The notes under the pieces are model-generated. The model saw only the letters and a program-made list of their open reading frames with translations. It was not told the DNA's origin and searched no databases. Position numbers and translations under genes: made by a program. A DNA stretch of 64,000 nt from Propionispora sp. 2/2-37 (lineage in GTDB: Bacteria; Bacillota; Negativicutes; Propionisporales; Propionisporaceae), in contig NZ_CYSP01000003.1 of assembly GCF_001298735.1 (NCBI RefSeq), positions 124,001-188,000 on the forward strand. The letters are read 5' to 3'. Positions 26,961 through 34,661 of this stretch are shown here, piece after piece (within the stretch, counting starts at the first letter, position 1; every line of letters starts with the position of its first letter).

Positions 26961-28241
26961 TTATTGTACAGGCAAACCGGTTTTCTTCGATATTTCCTGT
27001 GCAGCAGAAGCAAGAGCTTCATCCACATTTTTCCCGGAAATGACGGCAGCCCCTAGATCTTTAAGCGGTTTTACCGCATCCAGCATAATCGGGCCCCGAT
27101 GCAGCGGTAAAATATTTTCAGATTGCTTGGCAAAGAATTGATACATGGGTAAACCAAAGTACTCGTTATGAGCCTTAAAAGCATCATTGGCATAAAAGGG
27201 TGTATAAGAAGGGAACAGACCATAGTTGAGCATAACCGTCTGACCTTCATCCGTTGCCAGACAATATTCAATAAATTTCCAGGCAGCAGCGGCATGTTGC
27301 GATGTCTTGGAGATGGTTAGCACCGAGCCACCTAAATTTGCTTGATGATTACCGCCTCTGGTAAAGGCAGGCAGCGGCATGATTCCCCATTTTCCCTTTT
27401 GATCCGCCACACTGTTCATCAACGTTCCGGCATACCATACAGCGTAGGGGACAGTAGCGATTTTATTGTTTTTCACAGCAGTAATCCGATTGTTCCAGTC
27501 TTTAATATCGATAGCCACCCTTGAGTCAACCATTTTCTTCCAAAGGAGTAGAGATTGTTTGGCCGGTTCCGATTGCAAAGCAATTTTTCCGTCCGGAGTA
27601 GCGTAATTTCCTCCTAATTGATTAAAAAAGATTTCAAAAAAATCAAAGTCAGGAGCATAACCGGTCATGACCACCTGGCCGTCAAAATGATCTTTGAGCC
27701 TTTGTCCGGCCAGGATATAATCATCCCAGGTTTCAATAGCAGTCGGATCAATACCTGCTTCTTTAAACATATCCGTCCGGTAATACAACGCCATCGGTCC
27801 TAAATCCCAGGGCATTGCATAAACCCTGCCATCTACGGTGACCGAATCCCAGGCAGAAGCTATAAATTTATCTTTTAACGGCGATACTTTATCCGTAATA
27901 TCCACAAACTTTCCCGGAAACTTTTTCATAAAAGCAGGGAAATCACGGGCTTGTGTTTGGATAATATCCGGTACTTCACTGCCCGATGCCAGACGGGGCA
28001 TAATTTTTGTATAGTCATTATCTACATATTGCACTTCTACCTTAATGTCGGGGTATTTCTTCTGAAAACCTTCAATTTCAGCTTTTAATGCGTCTGCCGC
28101 ATCATTCCAGGCTGCTACTTTTATTACCGTCTGTCCATTACCCTTGCCCTGGGTCGAAGACGGTTGACTGCCACAGCCGGCCAAACTAAAGGCCATCAAA
28201 ACGAATGCCATCATTAGAACAACGATTTTTCTATTCAATCT
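26961..28241 (-). CDS. Sugar ABC transporter substrate-binding lipoprotein
   Basis: About 426 residues. A TTG start at 28241 (M-NRKIVVLMMAFVLMAFS) is preferred because GGGGGAG lies six bases upstream; the ATG at 28253 overlaps that site. Lipobox LAGC (Cys about 22 from this start) marks a lipoprotein. The body is a cluster-B carbohydrate-binding protein: VIKVAAWNDAADALKAEIEG, YAMPWDLGPMALYYRTDMFK, then AWKFIEYCLATDEGQ. First gene of the sugar operon. Confidence 0.93.
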   Translation of the reverse strand, partial: RLNRKIVVLMMAFVLMAFSLAGCGSQPSSTQGKGNGQTVIKVAAWNDAADALKAEIEGFQKKYPDIKVEVQYVDNDYTKIMPRLASGSEVPDIIQTQARDFPAFMKKFPGKFVDITDKVSPLKDKFIASAWDSVTVDGRVYAMPWDLGPMALYYRTDMFKEAGIDPTAIETWDDYILAGQRLKDHFDGQVVMTGYAPDFDFFEIFFNQLGGNYATPDGKIALQSEPAKQSLLLWKKMVDSRVAIDIKDWNNRITAVKNNKIATVPYAVWYAGTLMNSVADQKGKWGIMPLPAFTRGGNHQANLGGSVLTISKTSQHAAAAWKFIEYCLATDEGQTVMLNYGLFPSYTPFYANDAFKAHNEYFGLPMYQFFAKQSENILPLHRGPIMLDAVKPLKDLGAAVISGKNVDEALASAAQEISKKTGLPVQ

Positions 28242-28445
28242 ATTCTCCCCCATTCCATTTTTGAATTGTGTGTCTCCATGCTGAATCCATTATTTCAGTC
28301 CGATAGGTCTTGTTCCTGCGGTAACATATAACGCCCTTCAGTACATCCACCATTTCAAATTAAATCTTTGAACCCCCCTTGTCTCATGAAAATATTTAGA
28401 ACAGCCGCACTTAATTGTATTTAATTTCCTAATTTTTCCATCTAC

Positions 28446-28474
28446 ATTTTAAAATACAGCAAACAAACTGTCAA
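28446..28474 (-). promoter_or_regulatory. Sigma-A promoter of the sugar operon
   Basis: Minus-strand TTGACA, 17-bp spacer, TAAAAT. The spacer holds ACAG...CTGT and a GTTTGTTTGC stretch that might be part of an operator. Confidence 0.6.
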
Positions 28475-28629
28475 TAAATTTTTACTTATTTTATCCTGAT
28501 TAATTTAGTAAATTTTTTACCTATTTTTATTTTTTTACGCTATATTCATTTATAAAAGGCACTATTAATATAAAATCCCCATAAACTAACCCTATCTTCC
28601 TATTAAATCTATTTTTTCATTTCGATCAC

Positions 28630-28661
28630 CCCATTTGTGTCTTTACTAAAACACAAATGGG
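28630..28661. repeat. Orphan inverted repeat CCCATTTGTGT/ACACAAATGGG
   Basis: Perfect 11-bp arms around a 10-nt centre. No T-run follows on either strand, so it is not a clear terminator. It may be an operator or an RNA hairpin. Confidence 0.5.
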
Positions 28662-28719
28662 AATTATCACATTTTACTTAATTTAACTTAATCCATTTGT
28701 AATATATATTAATAAATAA

Positions 28720-28771
28720 GCATAAATAATCCGCTGGTAAACTTTTCCGTCTACCAGCGGATTATTTATGC
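28720..28771 (-). terminator. Terminator hairpin after the fatty-acid methyltransferase gene
   Basis: Perfect 20-bp arms (28720-28739, 28752-28771) with a 12-nt loop; the outer part is A/T-only (ATAAATAAT), giving a U-rich 3' arm on the minus strand. Confidence 0.8.
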
Positions 28772-28812
28772 CTTCCTGCCGATTATACCAATTATGTAAA
28801 AAACTCTCCGGA

Positions 28813-29994
28813 TTATTTTTCATAGATATACTCATACGTCAAGGGAAGTGAATTATTTAAGCCCTTCGTGAACAGCAACTGGTCGATATCCAATCCCGAA
28901 GCCCGAAAAGCAGCGGCACAGCCCCGCAGATATAAACTCCACATTCTTACAAACCTTTCACCGTATTTTTGCCGCACGGTATCCACATGGCCTAGGAAAT
29001 TGCTGTACCAGCAATCCAGGGTTTTAGCATAATGCAGGCGAAGGCTTTCCGCATGCAGTAAATGAAAATCAAATTCAGGCAACAGCCAAACTGTTTCTCG
29101 AAGTGAAGGCACATATCCTCCCGGGAATATGTACTTGCCGATCCAGGCATTTGCCGTTTCCTCAAACATGCCGGTAATCGTATGCAAAAGCGACATTCCT
29201 CCCGGAACCAGCAACTTATTCACTTTATCCATATAACGGGGCAAATTGTTTTTGCCTACATGCTCAAACATGCCTACACTGACAATCTTATCAAATTGCA
29301 GCTTGGTTTCATCTAGATCCTGATAGTTGACAAATTGCACATCTACCAAGTTTTCCAGTCCCAGTTCCTTAATTCTCTGTTTTGTCCCTTCATATTGTTC
29401 CTCACTCAGGGTAATCCCCGTTGCTTTTACCTGATATTGTTCAGCAGCGCGGATAATCAGCCAGCCCCAGCCGCAGCCAATATCCAACAGTCTCTCGCCC
29501 GGTTTGAGATTGATTTTTTTAAGAATGTGGTCGATTTTTTGTATTTGTGCCTGATATAAAGTATCGTCCGGTGATCTAAAATAAGCACAGGAATAACTCA
29601 TGGTCTTATCTAGCCAAAGGGCAAAAAAGTCATTGCCTAAATCGTAATGATGGTGGATATTTTCCCGCTGTGTCATAGAATCAGTACCTTCATTCTTCTT
29701 TTCATCAAACAATTTACTTTTTCCAGTTTCTTCGTGATGATTATTGAGGGCAACGGCACGTATCATCTCATCCATGGATCCCTCAAAATCAACGATTCCA
29801 TCCATATAAGCTTCACCCAAAATCAATACAATATCATTACTGCTGATTTTCCAGGATGGTTCCTGTCTAAAGATAATTTTAAATGTCGGTTCGCCATTCC
29901 CGTAGCTTTCTTCCTCCCCATCCCAAAAAACTACGGTAAAAGCACCCTGTTTCCAATTGCGCAGCAACAATTTTAAAGCTGCTTTTTTAAGCAT
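28813..29994 (-). CDS. Cyclopropane-fatty-acyl-phospholipid synthase family methyltransferase
   Basis: About 393 residues from the ATG at 29994 (MLKKAALKLLLRNWK), seven bases after GGGAGGTG. The CFA-synthase core is clear: HYDLGNDFFALWLDKTMSYS, SAM loop RLLDIGCGWGWL (about 172-183), KATGITLSEEQYE, FDKIVSVGMFEHVGK and the C-terminal CWYSNFLGHVDTVRQKYGE. The enzyme would transfer a methylene from S-adenosylmethionine to the double bond of membrane phospholipid acyl chains, making membranes less permeable. An N-terminal lipid-handling domain (IVDFEGSMDEMI) is present. Single gene, directly under a fluoride riboswitch. Another alkene- or lipid-modifying methyltransfer is possible. Confidence 0.9.
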   Translation of the reverse strand: MLKKAALKLLLRNWKQGAFTVVFWDGEEESYGNGEPTFKIIFRQEPSWKISSNDIVLILGEAYMDGIVDFEGSMDEMIRAVALNNHHEETGKSKLFDEKKNEGTDSMTQRENIHHHYDLGNDFFALWLDKTMSYSCAYFRSPDDTLYQAQIQKIDHILKKINLKPGERLLDIGCGWGWLIIRAAEQYQVKATGITLSEEQYEGTKQRIKELGLENLVDVQFVNYQDLDETKLQFDKIVSVGMFEHVGKNNLPRYMDKVNKLLVPGGMSLLHTITGMFEETANAWIGKYIFPGGYVPSLRETVWLLPEFDFHLLHAESLRLHYAKTLDCWYSNFLGHVDTVRQKYGERFVRMWSLYLRGCAAAFRASGLDIDQLLFTKGLNNSLPLTYEYIYEK

Positions 29995-30055
29995 CCTTTC
30001 CACCTCCCACTTTTTAGCGCTAGAGAAGCTATAAACTTTTCTTACGCTTCTCTAA

Positions 30056-30136
30056 CATAAAAACAAACTCCTACCACGATGTGGTAGGAGTCATAACCGA
30101 TGTACGGTATGTATGGCGAACCCCATCGCCGATATA
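30056..30136 (-). promoter_or_regulatory. Fluoride riboswitch (crcB motif) with overlapping terminator
   Basis: Minus-strand RNA starts with GGCGATGGGGTTCGCC (30130-30115), the conserved crcB first stem and loop, then ATACAT, a small stem ACCG/CGGT, and TATGACTCCTACC. The loop GGGGU can pair with ACUCC to form the known pseudoknot. The same ACTCCTACCAC is the left arm of a perfect 11-bp terminator hairpin (30067-30091) followed by TTTGTTTTTAT. Known behaviour of the class: fluoride binding stabilises the pseudoknot, frees the terminator and turns the gene on. The gene controlled is the CFA-synthase-like methyltransferase. Confidence 0.92.
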
Positions 30137-30143
30137 CAGATTT

Positions 30144-30172
30144 ATTATAAAATAACAAATCAATATCGTCAA
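30144..30172 (-). promoter_or_regulatory. Promoter of the fluoride riboswitch transcript
   Basis: Minus-strand TTGACG, 17-bp spacer, TATAAT. The start of transcription would fall near 30137, directly before the riboswitch aptamer. Confidence 0.8.
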
Positions 30173-30244
30173 TAAATTTAGTTTTATAACCGGGTTTATA
30201 AATTACATTTTATGGAAAAATTAATAGAAGTGGAGGTAATATAA

Positions 30245-30505
30245 ATGAGAAAAAATTCCGTAAAATTAATTTTTGTTTTTATGATGCTGTTATGGCTTCC
30301 AGCTACAGCGTATACGGCCTGGGGTTGGGAACCTACCGATGATCCTTTTCCCTTCTATCACCAGGATTGGGGAAAGTGGTACAGATACGAAGATACGAAA
30401 GTATTCATGGTTCAGATTGATGAAAGCACCTATAAGTATGTATTCAAGTACAACGACGAATTTATCGGCGGCTGGGTAACCCAAATGCCAATGCATCTGC
30501 CCTAA
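30245..30505 (+). CDS. Small secreted protein, unknown
   Basis: 86 residues; ATG after GTGGAGGTAATATAA. A signal peptide is visible (KLIFVFMMLLWLPATAYT, likely cut near AYTA). The mature part is very rich in aromatic residues (WGWEPTDDPFPFYHQDWGKW, then YRYEDTKVFMVQIDESTYKY). I do not recognise a family. It is divergent from the fluoride-controlled gene, 240 bp away. Confidence 0.65.
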   Translation: MRKNSVKLIFVFMMLLWLPATAYTAWGWEPTDDPFPFYHQDWGKWYRYEDTKVFMVQIDESTYKYVFKYNDEFIGGWVTQMPMHLP

Positions 30506-30602
30506 TTTACAATATCATATGTCCACAACTGAAACCATATTACATTCCTTTATTTGTACAAAGCAAACACATTGCCTGATTCCGTCAGGGTATACGACTG
30601 TT

Positions 30603-31754
30603 TTACCACCCCTTCACCTGACTCGCATAAGTTTTCGCCCATTGATCGGCATCCAGCAAATCCTGTAAATCATATTCATATTTTACCTGATGCGCCTGCA
30701 TGGTTTTCTCAATAACATCGGCAATTTGCAGGAAGCCAATTTCATTATTCAGAAATCGCTCAACAGCTATTTCATTTGCACCATTTAATACGGCACACAG
30801 CGTACCACCGATTTCAATCGCCTGATAGGCTAATTTCAAGCAACGGAATGTTTCAAAATCCGGTTCTTCGAAGGTAAGACTATTCCGGAAAGAAAAATTC
30901 ACTTGGGGATAGGTACTTGCCACTCTGTGGGGATAGGTAAGCGCATATTGGATGGCTACCCGCATATCATGCTCCCCCATTTGCGCAATAATAGAATGGT
31001 CCTCATATTCAACCGCGGAATGAACGATGCTCTGCGGATGTACCAGCACTTCAATTTGCCTGACATCTACCTGAAACAGCCATTTGGCTTCAATAACTTC
31101 AAGACCTTTATTCATCATAGTTGCCGAATCAATAGTAATCTTTTTCCCCATACTCCAATTGGGATGCTTGAGAGCATCCTGAACCGTTACTTTTTGTAAT
31201 TGCCCGACGTTTTTTCCCCGGAAAGGCCCTCCCGAGGCCGTGAGCAACAGCCTGTTGATCCGATTGCCGGAGTTTCCCTGCAGGCATTGAAAAATAGCGG
31301 AATGCTCACTGTCAACGGGATAAATGTTCACATTGTGTTTTTTAGCAGCTTTCAAGATAAGTTCACCCGCAGAAACCAGGGTTTCTTTATTGGCCAGTGC
31401 AATATTCTTACCGGATTTGATGGCTGCAAAAGTCGGTTTTAGGCCTACATTGCCGACAACTGAGGTGACAACCGTATCGATCCCTTCCATTGTTGCCACT
31501 TCCACTAAACCGTCAAGACCCGAAAGCACCTTAACCGCTTTGTCTCTGAGTCTTAGTCTGAGTTCGTTTGCTTTGTCCTCATTCATGACAGCAACCAATT
31601 TAGGCTTGTTTTCGTAAATCTGCTTTTCTAACAAGTCAATATTTTCATTTGCAGTCAGCCCCAATACCGTCACGTCTTTTAAGTTGCTTATCACATCCAG
31701 TGTCTGGGTTCCAATAGAACCCGTGGAACCTAAGATTGCAATTTTTTTCGCCAA
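30603..31754 (-). CDS. dxr: 1-deoxy-D-xylulose-5-phosphate reductoisomerase
   Basis: About 383 residues, using a TTG start at 31754 (M-AKKIAILGSTGSIGTQ) eight bases after GAGGTGG; the longer reading from 31856 would add 34 unrelated residues. NADPH loop ILGSTGSIGTQTLDVI, metal-site segment NIYPVDSEHSAIFQCLQG, flexible loop LLTASGGPFRG and MGKKITIDSATMMNKGLEVI. It makes 2-C-methyl-D-erythritol 4-phosphate, the first committed step of the non-mevalonate isoprenoid pathway. It stands alone here, away from ispD/rseP-type neighbours. Confidence 0.97.
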   Translation of the reverse strand: MAKKIAILGSTGSIGTQTLDVISNLKDVTVLGLTANENIDLLEKQIYENKPKLVAVMNEDKANELRLRLRDKAVKVLSGLDGLVEVATMEGIDTVVTSVVGNVGLKPTFAAIKSGKNIALANKETLVSAGELILKAAKKHNVNIYPVDSEHSAIFQCLQGNSGNRINRLLLTASGGPFRGKNVGQLQKVTVQDALKHPNWSMGKKITIDSATMMNKGLEVIEAKWLFQVDVRQIEVLVHPQSIVHSAVEYEDHSIIAQMGEHDMRVAIQYALTYPHRVASTYPQVNFSFRNSLTFEEPDFETFRCLKLAYQAIEIGGTLCAVLNGANEIAVERFLNNEIGFLQIADVIEKTMQAHQVKYEYDLQDLLDADQWAKTYASQVKGW

Positions 31755-31873
31755 AAAAGCCACCTCGTCTTTAGTCTTTAGTGTAGTAATAGAACTCTTT
31801 GTGCTTATTCGGTAAATCCAAGCAAAAATCCTGCACTTTTGTGCATGCCATACCAAAATTTTACAACATATTC

Positions 31874-31930
31874 ATTATTTTAAGATAAAAACTCCTGCAT
31901 CAATTGCAGGAGTTTTTATCTTAAAATAAT
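31874..31930 (-). terminator. Long perfect terminator hairpin
   Basis: Arms of 26 bp (31874-31899, 31905-31930) with a 5-nt loop, core AAACTCCTGCA/TGCAGGAGTTT. It lies after the minus-strand gene ending at 31983. Confidence 0.88.
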
Positions 31931-31982
31931 CCATTTCCTCATAGCTTTTGTTTTATCCAAATTGCCGTAAGCGGCATACTTC

Positions 31983-32279
31983 TTATAAATCTGTTTCTTC
32001 CGACTGATAAAGCTGAATTATCGTTTTTTCCGACAATAAAGCTTCTGATTTTTCCCGCCATGAACTGATATGCGGAGTTTTAAGATGTTGTCTAAGAGCT
32101 TCTTTGTCTGTCCATTGTTCCACAAAAACACAGCTGCTGACATCATATGGATCATCCAGCAACTCGTAACTGATGCACCCTGATTCGGTACGGGTGGCAA
32201 TAATTAAATCCTGTGCCAGAGAAAATATCTCCGCCTTTCTCCCCATCTTGACCTTCATCTTAGCGATAACAACAATCAT
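31983..32279 (-). CDS. Antibiotic biosynthesis monooxygenase (ABM) domain protein
   Basis: 98 residues starting MIVVIAKMKVKMG at 32279, with GGAGGATGCAGGTGG before it; the longer reading from 32417 only overlaps the upstream gene. The dimeric alpha-beta barrel of the ABM/YgiN family is recognised by IATRTESGCISYELLDD, CVFVEQWTDKEALRQHLKTP and the start. Such proteins include quinol monooxygenases and heme-degrading enzymes; the substrate here is unknown. Likely in one operon with the dehydrogenase upstream (55-bp gap). Confidence 0.85.
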   Translation of the reverse strand: MIVVIAKMKVKMGRKAEIFSLAQDLIIATRTESGCISYELLDDPYDVSSCVFVEQWTDKEALRQHLKTPHISSWREKSEALLSEKTIIQLYQSEETDL

Positions 32280-32334
32280 CCACCTGCATCCTCCATTACT
32301 ATTATATTCTCCCCCCAAAAAACTTACAGCCGTC

Positions 32335-33216
32335 TTAAACTGATGTTCTCCCTGTATACAGCAGGAATAATGCCTGTGTTCCATGATCGGCATAACCGGC
32401 AGCAGCCATTTGATCATACAGTGTTTTTGCCTGCAGCAGCCCCGGCAGTTTAAGGCTCATCTCTTCTGCCGCCTCAATAGCAATTTTCATATCTTTAATA
32501 AAATGCTTGATATAAAAACCCGGTGCCATATCGCCTGCCAGCATACGAGGAGCCAGATTACTCAAAGAGAAACTGGCAGCAGCGCCTGTTGCAATACTTG
32601 TCAGCACTTTTTGCGGGTCCAGTCCGGCCTGCCGGGCATAAGCCATCGCTTCACAGACGCCCATCATATTGGAGGCAATAGCGATTTGATTGCACATCTT
32701 TGTATGCTGCCCCGCTCCGGCAGGTCCTTGTAAAACAATATTGGTGCCAAAACAGTTCAGAACAGGCAAAACCTCTTGAAATACAGCTGCATCTCCTCCT
32801 GCCATAATGGAAAGTTTGCCCTGCCTGGCACCAATATCACCACCGGATACCGGCGCATCCATAACTTTCACACCCTGCTTAGCCCCAGTTTCATACAATC
32901 TACGGGCCAGCATCGGCGATGAGGTCGTCATATCAATAAAAATAGCGCCCGGTTTTGCATTGGCCAATAGACCTTTACTGCCAAGATAAATTTCTTCAAC
33001 ATCCTGAGGATATCCTACCATGGTAATCACAATATCGCACCGGGCGGCCACGGCAGTCGGAGTATCGGCCCAAAGTGCCCCCCGTTCAAGCAGTTCCCGG
33101 GCTTTTTCTTTTGTCCGGTTATATACCATAAGCGGATAACCGGCATTCAATACATGTCCTGCCATACTTTTTCCCATAACACCGATTCCGATGAAACCAA
33201 TCTGGGGTAACGACAT
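32335..33216 (-). CDS. NAD(P)-dependent beta-hydroxyacid dehydrogenase (GarR/3-hydroxyisobutyrate type)
   Basis: 293 residues. NAD-binding GFIGIGVMGKSMAGHVLNAG (residues 7-26), substrate motif MDAPVSGGDIGARQGKLSIM, catalytic Lys in GAGQHTKMCNQI and cofactor-region Lys in FYIKHFIKDMKIA. Reduces or oxidises a short 3-hydroxyacid such as tartronate semialdehyde or 3-hydroxyisobutyrate; the exact one is not clear. Neighbours give no pathway hint. Confidence 0.93.
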   Translation of the reverse strand: MSLPQIGFIGIGVMGKSMAGHVLNAGYPLMVYNRTKEKARELLERGALWADTPTAVAARCDIVITMVGYPQDVEEIYLGSKGLLANAKPGAIFIDMTTSSPMLARRLYETGAKQGVKVMDAPVSGGDIGARQGKLSIMAGGDAAVFQEVLPVLNCFGTNIVLQGPAGAGQHTKMCNQIAIASNMMGVCEAMAYARQAGLDPQKVLTSIATGAAASFSLSNLAPRMLAGDMAPGFYIKHFIKDMKIAIEAAEEMSLKLPGLLQAKTLYDQMAAAGYADHGTQALFLLYTGRTSV

Positions 33217-33391
33217 TACAAAATCCTCCTAACTATTAATCATTATGGCTATCTTTACAAGATTATTTTTTTATCCCCATCTTCCTGCCTGTTCTGTTAT
33301 TTTTTTTATAAAAATTACAAACAGGCTTTCCGCCGCTAAAAAAATATGATAGGATTGCTAATTATTAGAGACTAAGCCGAAAGTGGCTTTT

Positions 33392-33544
33392 TTGAAAATA
33401 AATATTGAAAAATACAAAGTCTGTTCCATATTAATGCTGGTAGCTGTGTTCCGGGGACTCAATTCCGCTGCCATTAAATACCTTGCTTTATTTTTTCCGC
33501 CCATGGCGTTAGCCCCTATCCGGATCTGCCTGACCAGCATCTGA
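33392..33544 (+). pseudogene. DMT/EamA transporter N-terminal stump
   Basis: A 50-codon reading from a TTG at 33392. ILMLVAVFRGLNSAAIKYLA then LFFPPMALAPIRICLTSI matches the first helix and start of the second helix of EamA-type drug/metabolite transporters (pattern 'WG.N....K......P...A..R'). A TGA stops it; reading past this stop gives LPAGLYLLILEL, which still fits helix 2, then a second stop near the HAD gene. The remaining eight helices are missing. No ribosome site is clear. The rest of the gap 33217-33391 holds nothing I can support. Confidence 0.6.
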
Positions 33545-33571
33545 TTACCTGCCGGGTTATATTTGTTGATA

Positions 33572-34417
33572 TTAGAACTGCCTTTTTAGGATAAACTTAA
33601 TCAAAGCTTCAGCCACCCCGTCCTCATTATTGGAAGCCGTGACATAATCGGCCCGCTCTTTCACGGCTGCCGCCGCATTTCCCATGGCAATGCCCAGGCC
33701 GGCGTACTCTAACATGGATGTGTCATTGCCGCTGTCACCTATGGCAATGACCTCTTCACGGGCAAAATGATAAAAATCCGCCAAAAACTCCAAGGCTTTG
33801 CCCTTGGATACGCCTTTGCAATTAATTTCTATATTGTGCTTGGATGATTCCACCAATTCTAGCTGACTAATGCTGCGTAAGTCACGGCAAAGACTTTGTA
33901 AGGAATGGATATCTCTATGGATAATTTCGCATTTTACCATATTTTCTTTTTCTTTCCGCAGGACATGCCGCCAGCGCTGCCAGGAAAACACATATTCCGA
34001 GCAGATCGGGTTATTTCGTCTCCCGCGGATTTTTGCCAGTAAATAAAAAATCTTAAATAAAATATTGCCATAGTAAAACTTATCCGGAGTACAAAAGAAA
34101 GGAGTGACACCATGGGCACGAAACACTTCCAGTATTCTTAAAGACAGCGACTCACCAAGAATACTCTGGTAAATGATGCGATTATTCTCTTTTTCTTTAA
34201 TCAAAGCGCCGTTTGAGGCAATAACAGGAGACCGGACACCGATTAAATCCGAATAATAAGCTGCATCCGTATACATTCTCCCGGTACTTACCACAACATG
34301 GATTCCCCTTTTGTGTACTTCCTGCAAGACTGCTTTTGTTTGCTCTGTTACCTTGCCCCCGGTAGTCAGAAGTGTCCCGTCAACATCAATGCAGACTAGC
34401 TTATATTTCATAATCAT
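33572..34417 (-). CDS. Cof-type HAD-IIB hydrolase (sugar phosphatase-like)
   Basis: 281 residues (or 279 from the second ATG at 34411). HAD motif I KLVCIDVDGTLL with the catalytic Asp pair, motif II VVVSTGRMYTDA, motif III Lys in GVSKGKALEFL and motif IV VIAIGDSGNDTSMLEYAGLG. The large C2B cap lies between motifs II and III. Such enzymes remove phosphate from sugar phosphates, FMN or pyridoxal phosphate; the target is unknown. Confidence 0.92.
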   Translation of the reverse strand: MIMKYKLVCIDVDGTLLTTGGKVTEQTKAVLQEVHKRGIHVVVSTGRMYTDAAYYSDLIGVRSPVIASNGALIKEKENNRIIYQSILGESLSLRILEVFRAHGVTPFFCTPDKFYYGNILFKIFYLLAKIRGRRNNPICSEYVFSWQRWRHVLRKEKENMVKCEIIHRDIHSLQSLCRDLRSISQLELVESSKHNIEINCKGVSKGKALEFLADFYHFAREEVIAIGDSGNDTSMLEYAGLGIAMGNAAAAVKERADYVTASNNEDGVAEALIKFILKRQF

Positions 34418-34504
34418 ACCGCCCGGGGCACGATACTTTTGTTCGTATATTCATCCGCAATCCTCCATATAGTCCTCTCATTATATTACTTTTTCCCCAA
34501 AAGG

Positions 34505-34520
34505 AATTTGCATGCAAATT
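34505..34520. repeat. 16-bp palindrome AATTTGCATGCAAATT
   Basis: Perfect palindrome about 90 bp upstream of the HAD gene start. Could be an operator; no evidence beyond symmetry. Confidence 0.35.
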
Positions 34521-34605
34521 TCAAGGAATTCTCGCCGTACAATTGTTTTCCTTCATGACCTGATTATAGCAAAAAACAGCACATATCGTAGAGAAATTAC
34601 AAGAC

Positions 34606-34647
34606 AAAACCCTGCAGCAGGATATTGTCATCCTGCTGCAGGGTTTT
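34606..34647 (-). terminator. Intrinsic terminator after lipBA
   Basis: Perfect 18-bp arms (34606-34623, 34630-34647), core CCCTGCAGCAGGA, with a terminal TTTT on the minus strand. Confidence 0.9.
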
Positions 34648-34661
34648 TATCGCTGTCAAGA

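Larger units (their letters stand above)
28242..28812. other. 571-bp gene-free region upstream of the sugar operon
   Basis: AT-rich stretch that contains the sugar-operon promoter (28446-28474) with a leader of about 190 nt, an orphan 11-bp inverted repeat (28630-28661) and the terminator of the methyltransferase gene (28720-28771). No convincing coding sequence is seen. No clear LacI palindrome was found by eye. Confidence 0.6.

Noticed and set aside
33358..33540. 60-residue minus-strand open frame
   Set aside because: Antisense to the recognisable DMT-transporter remnant on the plus strand; no ribosome site.
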